From Buttiauxella ferragutiae (GTDB lineage: Bacteria; Pseudomonadota; Gammaproteobacteria; Enterobacterales; Enterobacteriaceae): a stretch of DNA of 64,000 bases. This document shows positions 16,426-25,734 of the stretch, in pieces. The notes under the pieces were generated by a model. It did not search any database. It was not told where the DNA came from and worked only from the letters and a program-made list of their open reading frames with translations. Made by a program: the position numbers and the translations under genes. How positions within the stretch are numbered: the stretch's first letter is position 1; each line of letters starts with the position of its first letter. The stretch lies in assembly GCF_001654915.1 (NCBI RefSeq), contig NZ_LXEQ01000028.1. One strand, 5' to 3'.

Positions 16426-19400
16426 GTGAGCAATTTACTCGGTGTAATCAAAGCAGTCATTGGTCAGGTTTATGTCATCGAAGCCGATGGCTCACAGCGT
16501 CTCTTGAAAGAAGGTGACAGAATTTACAGTGGTGAGGAAATTGTCACGGGTGCCAGCGGGGCGGTTAGCGTCGCTTTACCGGATGGTAAAACGCTGGATC
16601 TTGGGCGTAATAGCCACTGGACAGAGCATGGCCTGAATGCGGTAAGCAGCGCCGCACATGACACGCAAGATGTCGCCGCCCTGCAAAAAGCTATTGCCGA
16701 CGGTGCTGACCCAACACAATCATTAGAAGCGACCGCCGCGGGTAACCAAACGCCCGTGCAAATTGAAGGCGGTGGTGGCGGCCATACTCTGGTGCAATTA
16801 GATTTAACCGCGCAGATTGTTGATCCAACAGCCGGTTTTAATACTCAGGGGCTGGGCGCGCCGACCTGGGAACATAACTTACCTGAAGGCGGCTTAAACG
16901 CTGGCTCACCTCCGGTTCTACCTCCGCAGGTTCACATCGACGAATTCGCGGGCAACGACGGTTACGTTAACAAAAATGAAATAAACCACGCCCACATTAG
17001 CGGCACCAGTAACCAGAAACATGTCACGCTGACTTTCACTGATAGCCAAAAAAACACATTGACGTTTGAGGTGGATGTTAAAGACGGGCACTGGATGGCG
17101 GACCCCGATTTAACCGCTCTTGCGGAAGGCGAAATTAACGTTATCGCCACGGCTACGGATATCTCCGGTCGCACCGCGCAAAGCACCACCGATGCGCTGA
17201 TTGATACCGTCGACCTGCACGACACCATCACCATTGATGATGTTACCGCTGATAACGTGATTAATATCGCTGAATCCCATGAAGCGAAAACCTCCGTTCA
17301 CGGCACCGTCGGCGGGGATGCCAAACTCGGCGATAAAATTACCCTGTTGGTGAATGGCCACGAATATAGCGACGTGGTTATCGACCTCGGGAATGGCGCA
17401 CTGGGTTATCGCATCGACGTATTAACCCCAGACTTGCTGACTGACCCAAATATTCACGCCACCGTCACCTCAACTGATGAAGCCGGAAACACCACTCAGG
17501 CGTCGAGCGATCACCATGTTGATCTCGATTTCGATATTGATAACTCGATTACTATCGAAACCATTGCCAACGATGACATCGTCAACCGCAACGAATCGCG
17601 TATGCCGACGATGGTGACCGGTGTTGTGGGTGGTGATGCGCAAGCAGGCGACCCGGTAATGGTGACCGTCGGTGGCCGAGATTTCCACGGCGTGGTGGTC
17701 AACGATAACGGCCAGTTGCGCTATGAAATCCCGGTACCGAGCAGTCTGTTGCAAGAAGGCAATAACGACATTCAGGTTCAGGTAACCAGCCATGATGCGG
17801 CGGGTAACGAAGCCACGGCAATCGAACACAAGAACCTGGTGCTCGACACCCAGGCTGAAGCCACCGTCACCATTGATAGTGTCACCAAAGACAACGTTCT
17901 TAATCACAGTGAACTGGGCGCCGCAAAGCAGTGGGTTCACGGCACCGTCGGGGGCGATGCCCGCGAAGGTGATGCCATTGATCTGGAAATTAACGGTAAG
18001 CATTACAGCGGAAAAGTCATCTACATCAGCCCGAATCAACTCGGTTACCAGATAGCGGTCGAGCCACACGACTTTAGCAATAACAAGGGTGAAGTGGACG
18101 GCTTTGTGAAAGTCAGCGTTAGCGTTATTTCGCACGATGCCGTTGATAACGAAGTGATTGAAAAAACACAACATAAAGTTCAAATCGACAACCACGCTAA
18201 CGCCACGATCACCATTGATGATGTCACTAAAGACAACGTGCTTAATCACGATGAACTGAATGCGGCGAAACAGTTTGTCCACGGCAATGTCGGCGGCGAT
18301 GCGCGAGTGGGAGATGTGGTCGACCTTGATATTCGCGGCAACCATTTCACCGGTACCGTGGTGGATTTCGGTAATGGGGAATTAGGCTATAACATTGAAG
18401 TCGACTCTGCGGCGTTTAGCCGTAATCAGGGGGAAATCGACAGCAAAGTTAAAGTCCATGCCACCATTAAATCCCACGATGATGTGGGTAACGTGACCAT
18501 TCAGACCACCGAACACACGGTTTATATTGATAACCACGCTAACGCCACCATCACCATTGACGCGGTCACTAAAGATAACATCCTCAATCATGATGAGCTG
18601 GCAGCGAAAACCCAGTTTATTCATGGCGTGGTCGGCGGTGATGCCCGTGAAGGGGATGTGGTTGATCTGGTGATTAACGGCACGCATTTCCGTGGCGAAG
18701 TGATTGCCATCGGCAATGATCAACTGGGCTATAACATCCCGGTCAACCCGCGCGTATTCAGCGATAACAAAGGTGAAGTGGACGGCTTTGTCAAAGTGAT
18801 TGCCAGCGTCAAAGCACACGATGCGGCGGGTAACGAAGTGGTGGAAACCACGGAATTTAAAGTTCAGATCGACAACCACGCCAATGCCACCATCACCATT
18901 GAGGATCTGACTGACGATAACATCCTCAACCACAATGAACTGAGCGCGCCGAAGTGGTGGGTGCACGGTGTGGTGGATGGTGACGCGGCGGTTAACGATC
19001 GCGTTGATATTGACATTAATGGCAATCATTTTACCGGGGAAGTGTTTGATATCGGCAATGGTACATTGGGTTACCGCATTCCGGTTGATTCGCGAATTTT
19101 CAGCAATAACAAAGGTGAAGTGGACGACAGCGTCAATGTGCACGCCAAAGTGACCTCCCACGATGCCGCGGGCAACGTGACCATTCAGACCACCGATCAC
19201 ACGGTTTATATTGATAACCACGCCAACGCCACGCTGACCATTGACGATGTCACCGCAGACAATATCCTCAACCACGCTGAACTGGATGAGAAAGAGCACA
19301 TCATCAGTGGCGTTGGCGGTGGCGATGCGAAGCCGGGAGATGAAGTGGTCATTGAAGTTAACGGTATGAAATTCACCGGCTACCTCGAAAATGACCTGAG

Positions 19401-22400
19401 CTACCATATTGCCGTACCGTCGGCGCAGTTCGCTGATAATAACGGCAAGATCGATGAAAACCTCACGTTCAAAGCGACAATTACTTCCCATGATCTTGCG
19501 CATAACGAAATTGTCGTTACCACCACGCACACACTGCATATTGATAACTTTGCGGTAAACGATTTCACCATCGATACCGTGGCGGGCGAAGACTGGGTTA
19601 GCAAAGCGGAATCTCAACAGCCTGTCATTATTCGCGGCGACGTCACCGGCGTGGATGCCAAAGATGGCGATCCGGTCGTGGTGCGGGTAGCAGGTGTGGA
19701 ATATTCAGGTGAGGTGAAAACCGACGCTGGCGGCCATCTGTATTACGAAGTTCCGCTGCCTGCGGGCACGCTTCATGATGGGCTCGTCAATGTGGAAGTG
19801 TCTGTCACCAGCCACGATGCGCTCGACAACTATGTCACCACCACGCACACGCACGATATTGCGGTCGACACTAAAGCGGCAGCCAGCATTCATATTGATA
19901 AAGTGACGGTTGATAACGTGCTTAATCACGACGAACTGGCGCAGCCCAAAGTGATGATCACGGGTTGGGTGGATGGCGATGCCGCAGTCGGTGATAAGAT
20001 TGTTATCGAGGTTCATGGCATTCCCTATCCAGGCAAAGTCATTGCTCTGGATAACGGCAAAATTGGCTTCCGTATTGAAGTTGATAGCGGCTCGTTCAGT
20101 GATAATTACGGCAAGATTGATACCGATGTGACCTTTAAAGCCACGATCACCTCCCACGACATTTTGGATAACGAAGTCACCAAAACCACCACTCACACCG
20201 TCCATATTGATAACCACGCCGTAGGCAATGCGACCATTGATCTGGTGACCGGCGATAACGTTATTAACCACCTCGAATCAAAACAGCAGCACACACACAT
20301 CACGGGCACCATTACCGGCGAAATTAATGTTGGCGATAAAGTCTTCATCACCGTCAATAACATCAGCTATGAAACCACGGTCATCCAGCTGCCCCATCAA
20401 AACGGGGCGTTGGGCTACAGCCTGGATGTGGTCACCAAAGATCTGCTGGCCGACCCTTACCCAACGGTTCATGTGGTGGCGCACGATGCTGCCGGTAACG
20501 AAAATCACATCGACGTGACCTACCAGGTCGATATTGATCTGCAAGCGGAAGCGACGATTAACATCGATCCGGTAGCCGGCGACGATAAGATCAACGCTGA
20601 TGAATCAACTCACGAATTCACCACGGTATCCGGCACCGTCGGCGGCGATGTTAAAGAAGGGGATTATGTCCACCTGGTGATTAACGGCAATGAGCTGACG
20701 GCGAAAGTGACCAAAGACGGCAATGGTAATCTGGTGTGGACCAAAGAGGTCAGCACCCACGACCTGATGGTTGATCCGCACTTTACCGCTTCTGTCACCG
20801 CCACTGATAACGCCAATAACGTGGCTACCGCGCAGGCGGACAGGACAGTGGAGGTTGATACCAAAGTTGAAGCGGTGATCACCATTGATAAGGTTTCGGG
20901 AGATGACACCTTAAATGGTGAAGAGCTCAACCATCACTACACGCTGGTGAGCGGCACGCTGAGCGGTGAAATGAAGCCGGGCGACGAAGTGGTATTGAAG
21001 ATCAACGGCCATGATTACCCAGGAAAAGTTGAGCAGGATGCTAATGGCGACATGGTTTACCACATCCTGGTAGAAACTACCGATCTTCATCAGGACCCGA
21101 ATATTCACGCCAGCATCACGGTGGAAGATGATGCACACAACGTCGCTACTGCCACCGCATATCGGCCAATAAATATCGACGATCATGCCGATGCTTCGCT
21201 GACCATCAACACGGTTTCTGGCGACGATACTCTTAACCAACTGGATCAAAAATACCCGACCACTACCGTTTACGGCAGCGTGGGTGGCGAAGTCCATCAA
21301 GGCGATGTGGTACATGTTTTCGTCAATGGCCATGAATACACCGTCAAAGTTGAACCGCAGAAGTATCTCAATGGCGGCCTCGGTTATTCCGTTGAGGTGA
21401 AAACCTCCGGTTTGGTGGCCGACGGGCATATCGAAGCCTTCGTCAGCACCGTGGACAACGCCGGAAACACCATCACGGTACATGCCGATCACGACGTCAA
21501 ACACGACGACCAGGCAGTTGCCACCATCACCATTGACAAGGTGACTGACGACGATGTGATTAATAATGCCGAAGCGCACCAGCCGCACACCACCATCACC
21601 GGTCAGGTGACGGGTGACGTTCATCTGGGGGATCAGGTCACTCTTGATGTTAACGGGGTACACTACTACGGCGATGTTATCGATCTCGGGACTAAGGGCC
21701 TCGGTTACAGCATTGAAGTCAGCACCGATGATCTGATTTCTAAAGAGAACCCGACAATACACGCCTCAGTCACCGGCTACGATGAGGTGGGTAACACCGT
21801 GCTGGCTGAAGCCGACCACGATGTGGTGGTTGATACGCGTGCCGATGTCCACATTACGGACGATAGAGCCGATGGTGATAACGAAAACGGACCTGACCAT
21901 TATTACGTGACGGGGCGTGTCACAGGCCTGGATGTGAGGGAGCATGACCATGTTCTGATAACCATTGGTGATAAGACCTTTGACACCGAAGTGATTAAAC
22001 TCAAGGGCGGTGGTTTAGGGTTTAACTATGCGGTTTCTCCATCCATTGTCTACGCTCATCCAGATATCCAGATCGAAGTCACCAGCACCGATAAGTTCGG
22101 CAACACGACGACGGCAGTTGATCATATCCAGGCGCATCTTCCTGCTTTCGTTAACAATAATGGCAATACCACGCCGCCGGATAACACGCCGGAGCATCAC
22201 GACAAACCTCATGCGGAAATCACCATCAGCCCGATTGCCGGTAACGATGTTGTCAACCAAATCGAATCTGAGGCAGGTAAAACGGTGATCCGTGGCACCG
22301 TCAGTGGCGATGTGCAGCCTGGCGATCACGTCATGCTGCATATTGGCACGCAAAATATTGAGGTTGAGATTAAAGAACGCCCTAATTTGCCTGGTGAATT

Positions 22401-24882
22401 GGGCTATGAGATTGCAGTCGATACCCAATATTTGATGGATCACCCGGATATTTCGGTTAGCGTCAACGCGCACAATGAAGACGGTAAGACGATGAAAGTG
22501 GATGCACATAAAACTGTGCAGGTTGATACCGATGTGACGGCCGAAATCCACCTCGACACCATTGCGGGCGACGACATTATCAACATTGTCGAAGCCCAAA
22601 ATGGGGTGACTACCGTCACCGGTACCGTCAAAGGTGATGGCATCCATGACGGCAGCAATGTGACGCTGATGATTAACGGTCACCAGGTGACCACCCAGGT
22701 GCATACCGACAGTAACGGGGAGTTGAGATTCAACCAGAAAGTCAGCATTGCCGATCTGCGCCAGGACCCGCAGGTCTCCGTTAGCGTCACCGCGCATGAT
22801 CACCAGGGCAACACTTTGACGGTGAGCGACGATAAAACCATCACCGTGGATACGGACGTTTCAGCCAATATCTTTATCGACAAGGTCACTGACGATAACA
22901 TCCTCAACCTGGCTGAAACCCAGCAGCCAAAAACCACCATCAGCGGCTATGTTTCCGGCGATGTGAAGCCGCATGAGCATGTCACGTTGAACGTGAATGG
23001 CGTGGAATATAAAGACGTTGAGATTGATGACAACCTGAAATATTCGCTTGATGTCTTAACTGATGATTTGAAGAAAGGCGACACCATCACAGCGCAAGTG
23101 ACCGGCCATGATGATGCTCACAACATCACTGTCGGTCACGCCACACAGCATTATTCAACCGACCTCGCTGCTGCCGCGACCCTCACCATTAATACCGTTT
23201 CTGGTGACAATATCCTCAGCGCCAAAGATCTGGGCGCAGAATTTACCGGGATCAGCGGCACTGTCGGTGGGGATGCCGCAGTGGATGACAAAGTGACGGT
23301 GATACTTAATGGCATCCCGTATGACACTAAAGTGATCGAACTGCCGAATATGAACGGGCAGTTGGGCTACTCGCTGGATGTCAAAACTGACGATTTAAAA
23401 GTGGAGTTACAAAACCACCCGGATATCACGGTGACGGTATCCGGCAAAGACGACGCCGGTAATGACTTTAGCCAGAGTGCAAGTAAAGCGGTCAGCATTG
23501 ACGACCACGCCGTGGTGACGCTGACCTTCGATAACGTCACGCAAGATAACATCCTTAACCTTGTCGAAAGTGGCAAAGCCACCACGGAAATTAGCGGCAA
23601 AGTCACTGGTGATGTGAAAGAGAATGACAAAGTTATTCTTACCGTTAATGGCCACGAACTGCCAGCAGCGCTGCACAGTGACGGGCATGGTGGGTTCATC
23701 TTCAAACTGGATGTGGCTACCTCTGAGCTGCTCGCGGATCAGACGATTACCTACCGAGTGACTGGCGAAGATGACGTCGGCAATACCTTAACGGTCGTCA
23801 AAACCAACGACATCACCATCGACCAGCAAGCGGCCAACAGCATCCATATCGACACTCTTGCCGGTGACGACAAGGTGAATGCTGCGGAGCATAGCAACCC
23901 TACCACCCTGGTCACAGGCACAATCACGGGCGATGCGCAGAACGGCGACACCGTGACGTTAACGCTTAATGGCACACAACTGCCAGGCGTGTATACCCTG
24001 CATGATGGCCTGAAAACCTTTGAGATTCCGGTGGATAACCACCTCTTAAAAGAGGGGGATAACAAGATTGATGTCACGCTCACCGGGCAAGATAAGCCTG
24101 GTAACGTGGCGACCTCGACTGATACTCACCATATTGAGCTCGACACCCACGCCGACGCGGTGATCGCCCTAGATAAAGTCACCGGTGATAACCACATTGA
24201 TGGCGATCGCGAAGCCCGTCACACCTTCACCCATATTACCGGCCACATCACCGGTGAAGTACAGGATGGCGACCAGGTGACGGCAATGATCAACGGCAAG
24301 CCGCACCACACCAATATTTACTTAGAAAACGGTGAAATGAAGTATGACCTTCCGGTGCATACCTCGGAGTTTGCGGCCGGGCATAACAACGTGACGGTCA
24401 TAGTGACGGCGCACGATGCCAGCGGCAACCAAACCCCAATCTACCAGACGGTGGATGTCACGGTAGAGCCACCGCGCCACTCCGGCGACCAGCGAACGGA
24501 CGTTGCAGACAAAGCCCATCACGCGGCGGCGCATGATCATGGTTTAAGCAACCTGTTTGATGACAGCCACGAACCGCTTACCTTTGCGCTGCATCCAGAC
24601 GGTAAAGGCCTGCAAGGCGGGCAAGATCCTAAAGTCTTTACCGGAAAAGATGACCGCCACGACAGTAAACACGATCTCAGCTCGCTGGCTCATGAACTGC
24701 ACGAAGTGAGCGACATTGCGCAGCTGATTAAAGGCGGCGCTGAACCTCATGGTGGCAAAGGCGATGCGGCAAACCCAACGCATCCGGTGCATAGCGTGGG
24801 GGATATGGGGCAGGATTCACATGGCTCATCGCACTACTCGCTGGATCACCTCATCGCAAAACCTGAGCATATTACTCACTAA
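16426..24882 (+). CDS. Giant Lap-type biofilm adhesin with retention module and 23 Ig-like repeats
   Basis: 2818 residues from a GTG start preceded by GAGAGGG. Residues 1-100 are a LapA-like retention module (GVIKAVIGQVYVIEADGSQR; LPDGKTLDLG), followed at 103-106 by TAAG, the type of site cut by the protease LapG, and by a Gly-rich linker. From about 169 to 2679 there are 23 tandem Ig-like modules of about 109 residues, each opening with a variant of ATITIDDVTxDNxLNHxE and containing GGDA..GD. The last 140 residues are rich in His, Asp and Gly and should contain the type I secretion signal; no RTX nonapeptides are seen. It is predicted to be exported by the divergent secretion operon and held at the surface through the TolC-like channel until LapG cleaves it. 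BapA-type naming is an alternative. Confidence 0.93.
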   Translation: MSNLLGVIKAVIGQVYVIEADGSQRLLKEGDRIYSGEEIVTGASGAVSVALPDGKTLDLGRNSHWTEHGLNAVSSAAHDTQDVAALQKAIADGADPTQSLEATAAGNQTPVQIEGGGGGHTLVQLDLTAQIVDPTAGFNTQGLGAPTWEHNLPEGGLNAGSPPVLPPQVHIDEFAGNDGYVNKNEINHAHISGTSNQKHVTLTFTDSQKNTLTFEVDVKDGHWMADPDLTALAEGEINVIATATDISGRTAQSTTDALIDTVDLHDTITIDDVTADNVINIAESHEAKTSVHGTVGGDAKLGDKITLLVNGHEYSDVVIDLGNGALGYRIDVLTPDLLTDPNIHATVTSTDEAGNTTQASSDHHVDLDFDIDNSITIETIANDDIVNRNESRMPTMVTGVVGGDAQAGDPVMVTVGGRDFHGVVVNDNGQLRYEIPVPSSLLQEGNNDIQVQVTSHDAAGNEATAIEHKNLVLDTQAEATVTIDSVTKDNVLNHSELGAAKQWVHGTVGGDAREGDAIDLEINGKHYSGKVIYISPNQLGYQIAVEPHDFSNNKGEVDGFVKVSVSVISHDAVDNEVIEKTQHKVQIDNHANATITIDDVTKDNVLNHDELNAAKQFVHGNVGGDARVGDVVDLDIRGNHFTGTVVDFGNGELGYNIEVDSAAFSRNQGEIDSKVKVHATIKSHDDVGNVTIQTTEHTVYIDNHANATITIDAVTKDNILNHDELAAKTQFIHGVVGGDAREGDVVDLVINGTHFRGEVIAIGNDQLGYNIPVNPRVFSDNKGEVDGFVKVIASVKAHDAAGNEVVETTEFKVQIDNHANATITIEDLTDDNILNHNELSAPKWWVHGVVDGDAAVNDRVDIDINGNHFTGEVFDIGNGTLGYRIPVDSRIFSNNKGEVDDSVNVHAKVTSHDAAGNVTIQTTDHTVYIDNHANATLTIDDVTADNILNHAELDEKEHIISGVGGGDAKPGDEVVIEVNGMKFTGYLENDLSYHIAVPSAQFADNNGKIDENLTFKATITSHDLAHNEIVVTTTHTLHIDNFAVNDFTIDTVAGEDWVSKAESQQPVIIRGDVTGVDAKDGDPVVVRVAGVEYSGEVKTDAGGHLYYEVPLPAGTLHDGLVNVEVSVTSHDALDNYVTTTHTHDIAVDTKAAASIHIDKVTVDNVLNHDELAQPKVMITGWVDGDAAVGDKIVIEVHGIPYPGKVIALDNGKIGFRIEVDSGSFSDNYGKIDTDVTFKATITSHDILDNEVTKTTTHTVHIDNHAVGNATIDLVTGDNVINHLESKQQHTHITGTITGEINVGDKVFITVNNISYETTVIQLPHQNGALGYSLDVVTKDLLADPYPTVHVVAHDAAGNENHIDVTYQVDIDLQAEATINIDPVAGDDKINADESTHEFTTVSGTVGGDVKEGDYVHLVINGNELTAKVTKDGNGNLVWTKEVSTHDLMVDPHFTASVTATDNANNVATAQADRTVEVDTKVEAVITIDKVSGDDTLNGEELNHHYTLVSGTLSGEMKPGDEVVLKINGHDYPGKVEQDANGDMVYHILVETTDLHQDPNIHASITVEDDAHNVATATAYRPINIDDHADASLTINTVSGDDTLNQLDQKYPTTTVYGSVGGEVHQGDVVHVFVNGHEYTVKVEPQKYLNGGLGYSVEVKTSGLVADGHIEAFVSTVDNAGNTITVHADHDVKHDDQAVATITIDKVTDDDVINNAEAHQPHTTITGQVTGDVHLGDQVTLDVNGVHYYGDVIDLGTKGLGYSIEVSTDDLISKENPTIHASVTGYDEVGNTVLAEADHDVVVDTRADVHITDDRADGDNENGPDHYYVTGRVTGLDVREHDHVLITIGDKTFDTEVIKLKGGGLGFNYAVSPSIVYAHPDIQIEVTSTDKFGNTTTAVDHIQAHLPAFVNNNGNTTPPDNTPEHHDKPHAEITISPIAGNDVVNQIESEAGKTVIRGTVSGDVQPGDHVMLHIGTQNIEVEIKERPNLPGELGYEIAVDTQYLMDHPDISVSVNAHNEDGKTMKVDAHKTVQVDTDVTAEIHLDTIAGDDIINIVEAQNGVTTVTGTVKGDGIHDGSNVTLMINGHQVTTQVHTDSNGELRFNQKVSIADLRQDPQVSVSVTAHDHQGNTLTVSDDKTITVDTDVSANIFIDKVTDDNILNLAETQQPKTTISGYVSGDVKPHEHVTLNVNGVEYKDVEIDDNLKYSLDVLTDDLKKGDTITAQVTGHDDAHNITVGHATQHYSTDLAAAATLTINTVSGDNILSAKDLGAEFTGISGTVGGDAAVDDKVTVILNGIPYDTKVIELPNMNGQLGYSLDVKTDDLKVELQNHPDITVTVSGKDDAGNDFSQSASKAVSIDDHAVVTLTFDNVTQDNILNLVESGKATTEISGKVTGDVKENDKVILTVNGHELPAALHSDGHGGFIFKLDVATSELLADQTITYRVTGEDDVGNTLTVVKTNDITIDQQAANSIHIDTLAGDDKVNAAEHSNPTTLVTGTITGDAQNGDTVTLTLNGTQLPGVYTLHDGLKTFEIPVDNHLLKEGDNKIDVTLTGQDKPGNVATSTDTHHIELDTHADAVIALDKVTGDNHIDGDREARHTFTHITGHITGEVQDGDQVTAMINGKPHHTNIYLENGEMKYDLPVHTSEFAAGHNNVTVIVTAHDASGNQTPIYQTVDVTVEPPRHSGDQRTDVADKAHHAAAHDHGLSNLFDDSHEPLTFALHPDGKGLQGGQDPKVFTGKDDRHDSKHDLSSLAHELHEVSDIAQLIKGGAEPHGGKGDAANPTHPVHSVGDMGQDSHGSSHYSLDHLIAKPEHITH
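16930..24462 (+). repeat. Tandem array of 23 Ig-like module repeats within the adhesin gene
   Basis: Modules of roughly 300-340 bp. Modules 4 to 8 (about 17860-19550) are most alike, sharing the phrases DNHANATITID, LNHDEL and DNKGEVD. Later modules are more diverged. One module (about 21838-22130) has a degenerate opening, VHITDDRADGDNENG. Such arrays change length by recombination, so copy number probably varies between strains and could be miscounted in short-read assemblies. Confidence 0.85.
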
Positions 24883-24889
24883 TTGATAG

Positions 24890-24913
24890 TCACCGCCCTT
24901 CACCGGGCGGTGA
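24890..24913 (+). terminator. Hairpin between adhesin gene and small downstream gene
   Basis: A perfect 9-bp stem TCACCGCCC/GGGCGGTGA with a 6-nt loop, seven bases after the adhesin stop. No U-run follows, so it is more likely a processing or stability element than a full terminator, and the small gene downstream may be read through. Confidence 0.5.
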
Positions 24914-24940
24914 AATCACCGGCAATTTAAGGTATTAAAA

Positions 24941-25159
24941 ATGAATGACGTTCAGCATCGTGAACTACTGCAAAAAAGCGACCTGGAAATGGTACGTGTT
25001 CTGGATGACCTGATTTTTCTGTTGATTCAGAAAGGGGTGATCACCATTACCGATTTGCCAGAGATGGCGCAGGTGAAGTTGATGAACCGTGCGCAGGCGC
25101 GCCAGGGGTTAGGTGGGCTGGAAGATTTATTGAATAGCGACGATAACGGGATTTTCTAG
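24941..25159 (+). CDS. Small conserved-looking protein downstream of adhesin
   Basis: 72 residues, ATG 24941 with AAGG nine bases upstream. The core SDLEMVRVLDDLIFLLIQKG continues as VITITDLPEMAQVKL, an amphipathic helical pattern. From memory it resembles the end of short Pseudomonas proteins mislabelled 'tryptophan synthase subunit beta-like', with the same DLE..RVLEDLI..LI..GVI..TDLP pattern. It has no signal peptide. It is probably co-transcribed with the adhesin, so a role in adhesin production or export is possible. The function is unknown. Confidence 0.7.
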   Translation: MNDVQHRELLQKSDLEMVRVLDDLIFLLIQKGVITITDLPEMAQVKLMNRAQARQGLGGLEDLLNSDDNGIF

Positions 25160-25170
25160 TTATTAAACCA

Positions 25171-25205
25171 CCCTCACCCTAACCCTCTCCCTGAGGGAGA
25201 GGGGG
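25171..25205. repeat. REP-like palindrome (CCCTCACCC type)
   Basis: CCCTCACCCTAACCCTCTCC followed by its inverse GAGGGAGAGGGGG. It lies 12 bases after the small gene's stop and may act as its 3' end. It forms a flanking pair with 25691-25722 on either side of the mobile-like element at 25222-25661. Confidence 0.75.
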
Positions 25206-25221
25206 ATTGAACGGTGCGGGC

Positions 25222-25661
25222 GCTGTCTCTTAGTCACAACTTTGAAGAACAGTTCCTGCCAATTCGGAGAAGGTTCCGTTCACCAGGCGATTTAAGCCGG
25301 ACCAGAAATTCAAGGTCAAAGTCAAAAACCAGACCGGTTTTGACCTTGTTCCCGGCTTCCATCGCACCGTTTTTCACCCTTCAGTTGGGGTCACGTGGTC
25401 GGGAACCACGTGAGAGAGCGATCGTCTGGAACGAATCGCGAACGACCCCGAATGTTGGGTGAAAAACGGTGTTTACCGCTTTAGCGGCGATTGATTTGCC
25501 GGGCGCCTGGATTATCAAGGGGTTGGCGTTAACACCTTGATACGTTCACCGTTTGCAGGAATTAAAGAGATAACTGAACGCACGGGTGAACGGAAAACCT
25601 GCGAGGCTAACAGATCTCGCCCTGACAAGATTGCCAGAGCGAGATATGACTAAGAGACAGC
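25222..25661. mobile_element. MITE-like non-coding element with IS50-type ends
   Basis: About 440 bp bounded by exact 15-bp inverted repeats GCTGTCTCTTAGTCA (25222-25236) and its inverse (25647-25661). CTGTCTCTT resembles the ends of IS4-family/IS50-group elements. There is no transposase frame inside. Internally there are nested inverted repeats: CACCGTTTTTCACCC (25365-25379) with GGGTGAAAAACGGTG (25457-25471), and within them TCACGTGGT/ACCACGTGA (25391-25413). No 9-bp target duplication is evident at the flanks. It is probably a deletion derivative or passenger element, inserted between two REP copies. Confidence 0.6.
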
Positions 25662-25690
25662 CTGCTAGCCAGTAGATAAGACGGTCTTCT

Positions 25691-25722
25691 CCCTCTCCTG
25701 TGGGAGAGGGCCGGGGTGAGGG
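25691..25722. repeat. REP-like palindrome (GGGTGAGGG type)
   Basis: CCCTCTCCTGTGGGAGAGGG then CCGGGGTGAGGG, inverted relative to 25171-25205. It is 12 bases beyond the lapD stop codon and probably forms the 3' end of that operon's transcript. Confidence 0.75.
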
Positions 25723-25734
25723 CATTTACCCAAA

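Noticed and set aside
18382..19617. Long antisense open frames in the adhesin gene (411, 291, 283, 262 and 188 codons)
   Set aside because: They mirror the repeat structure and codon bias of the sense gene, have no start signals and encode no known domains.
16426..24882. RTX toxin call for the large protein
   Set aside because: No GGxGxDxUx nonapeptides; the domain pattern is retention module plus Ig-like repeats.
25214..25462. 82-codon ORF at the left end of the MITE-like element
   Set aside because: It begins outside the element, crosses the terminal repeat, has a composition of basic low-complexity residues and covers palindromes.
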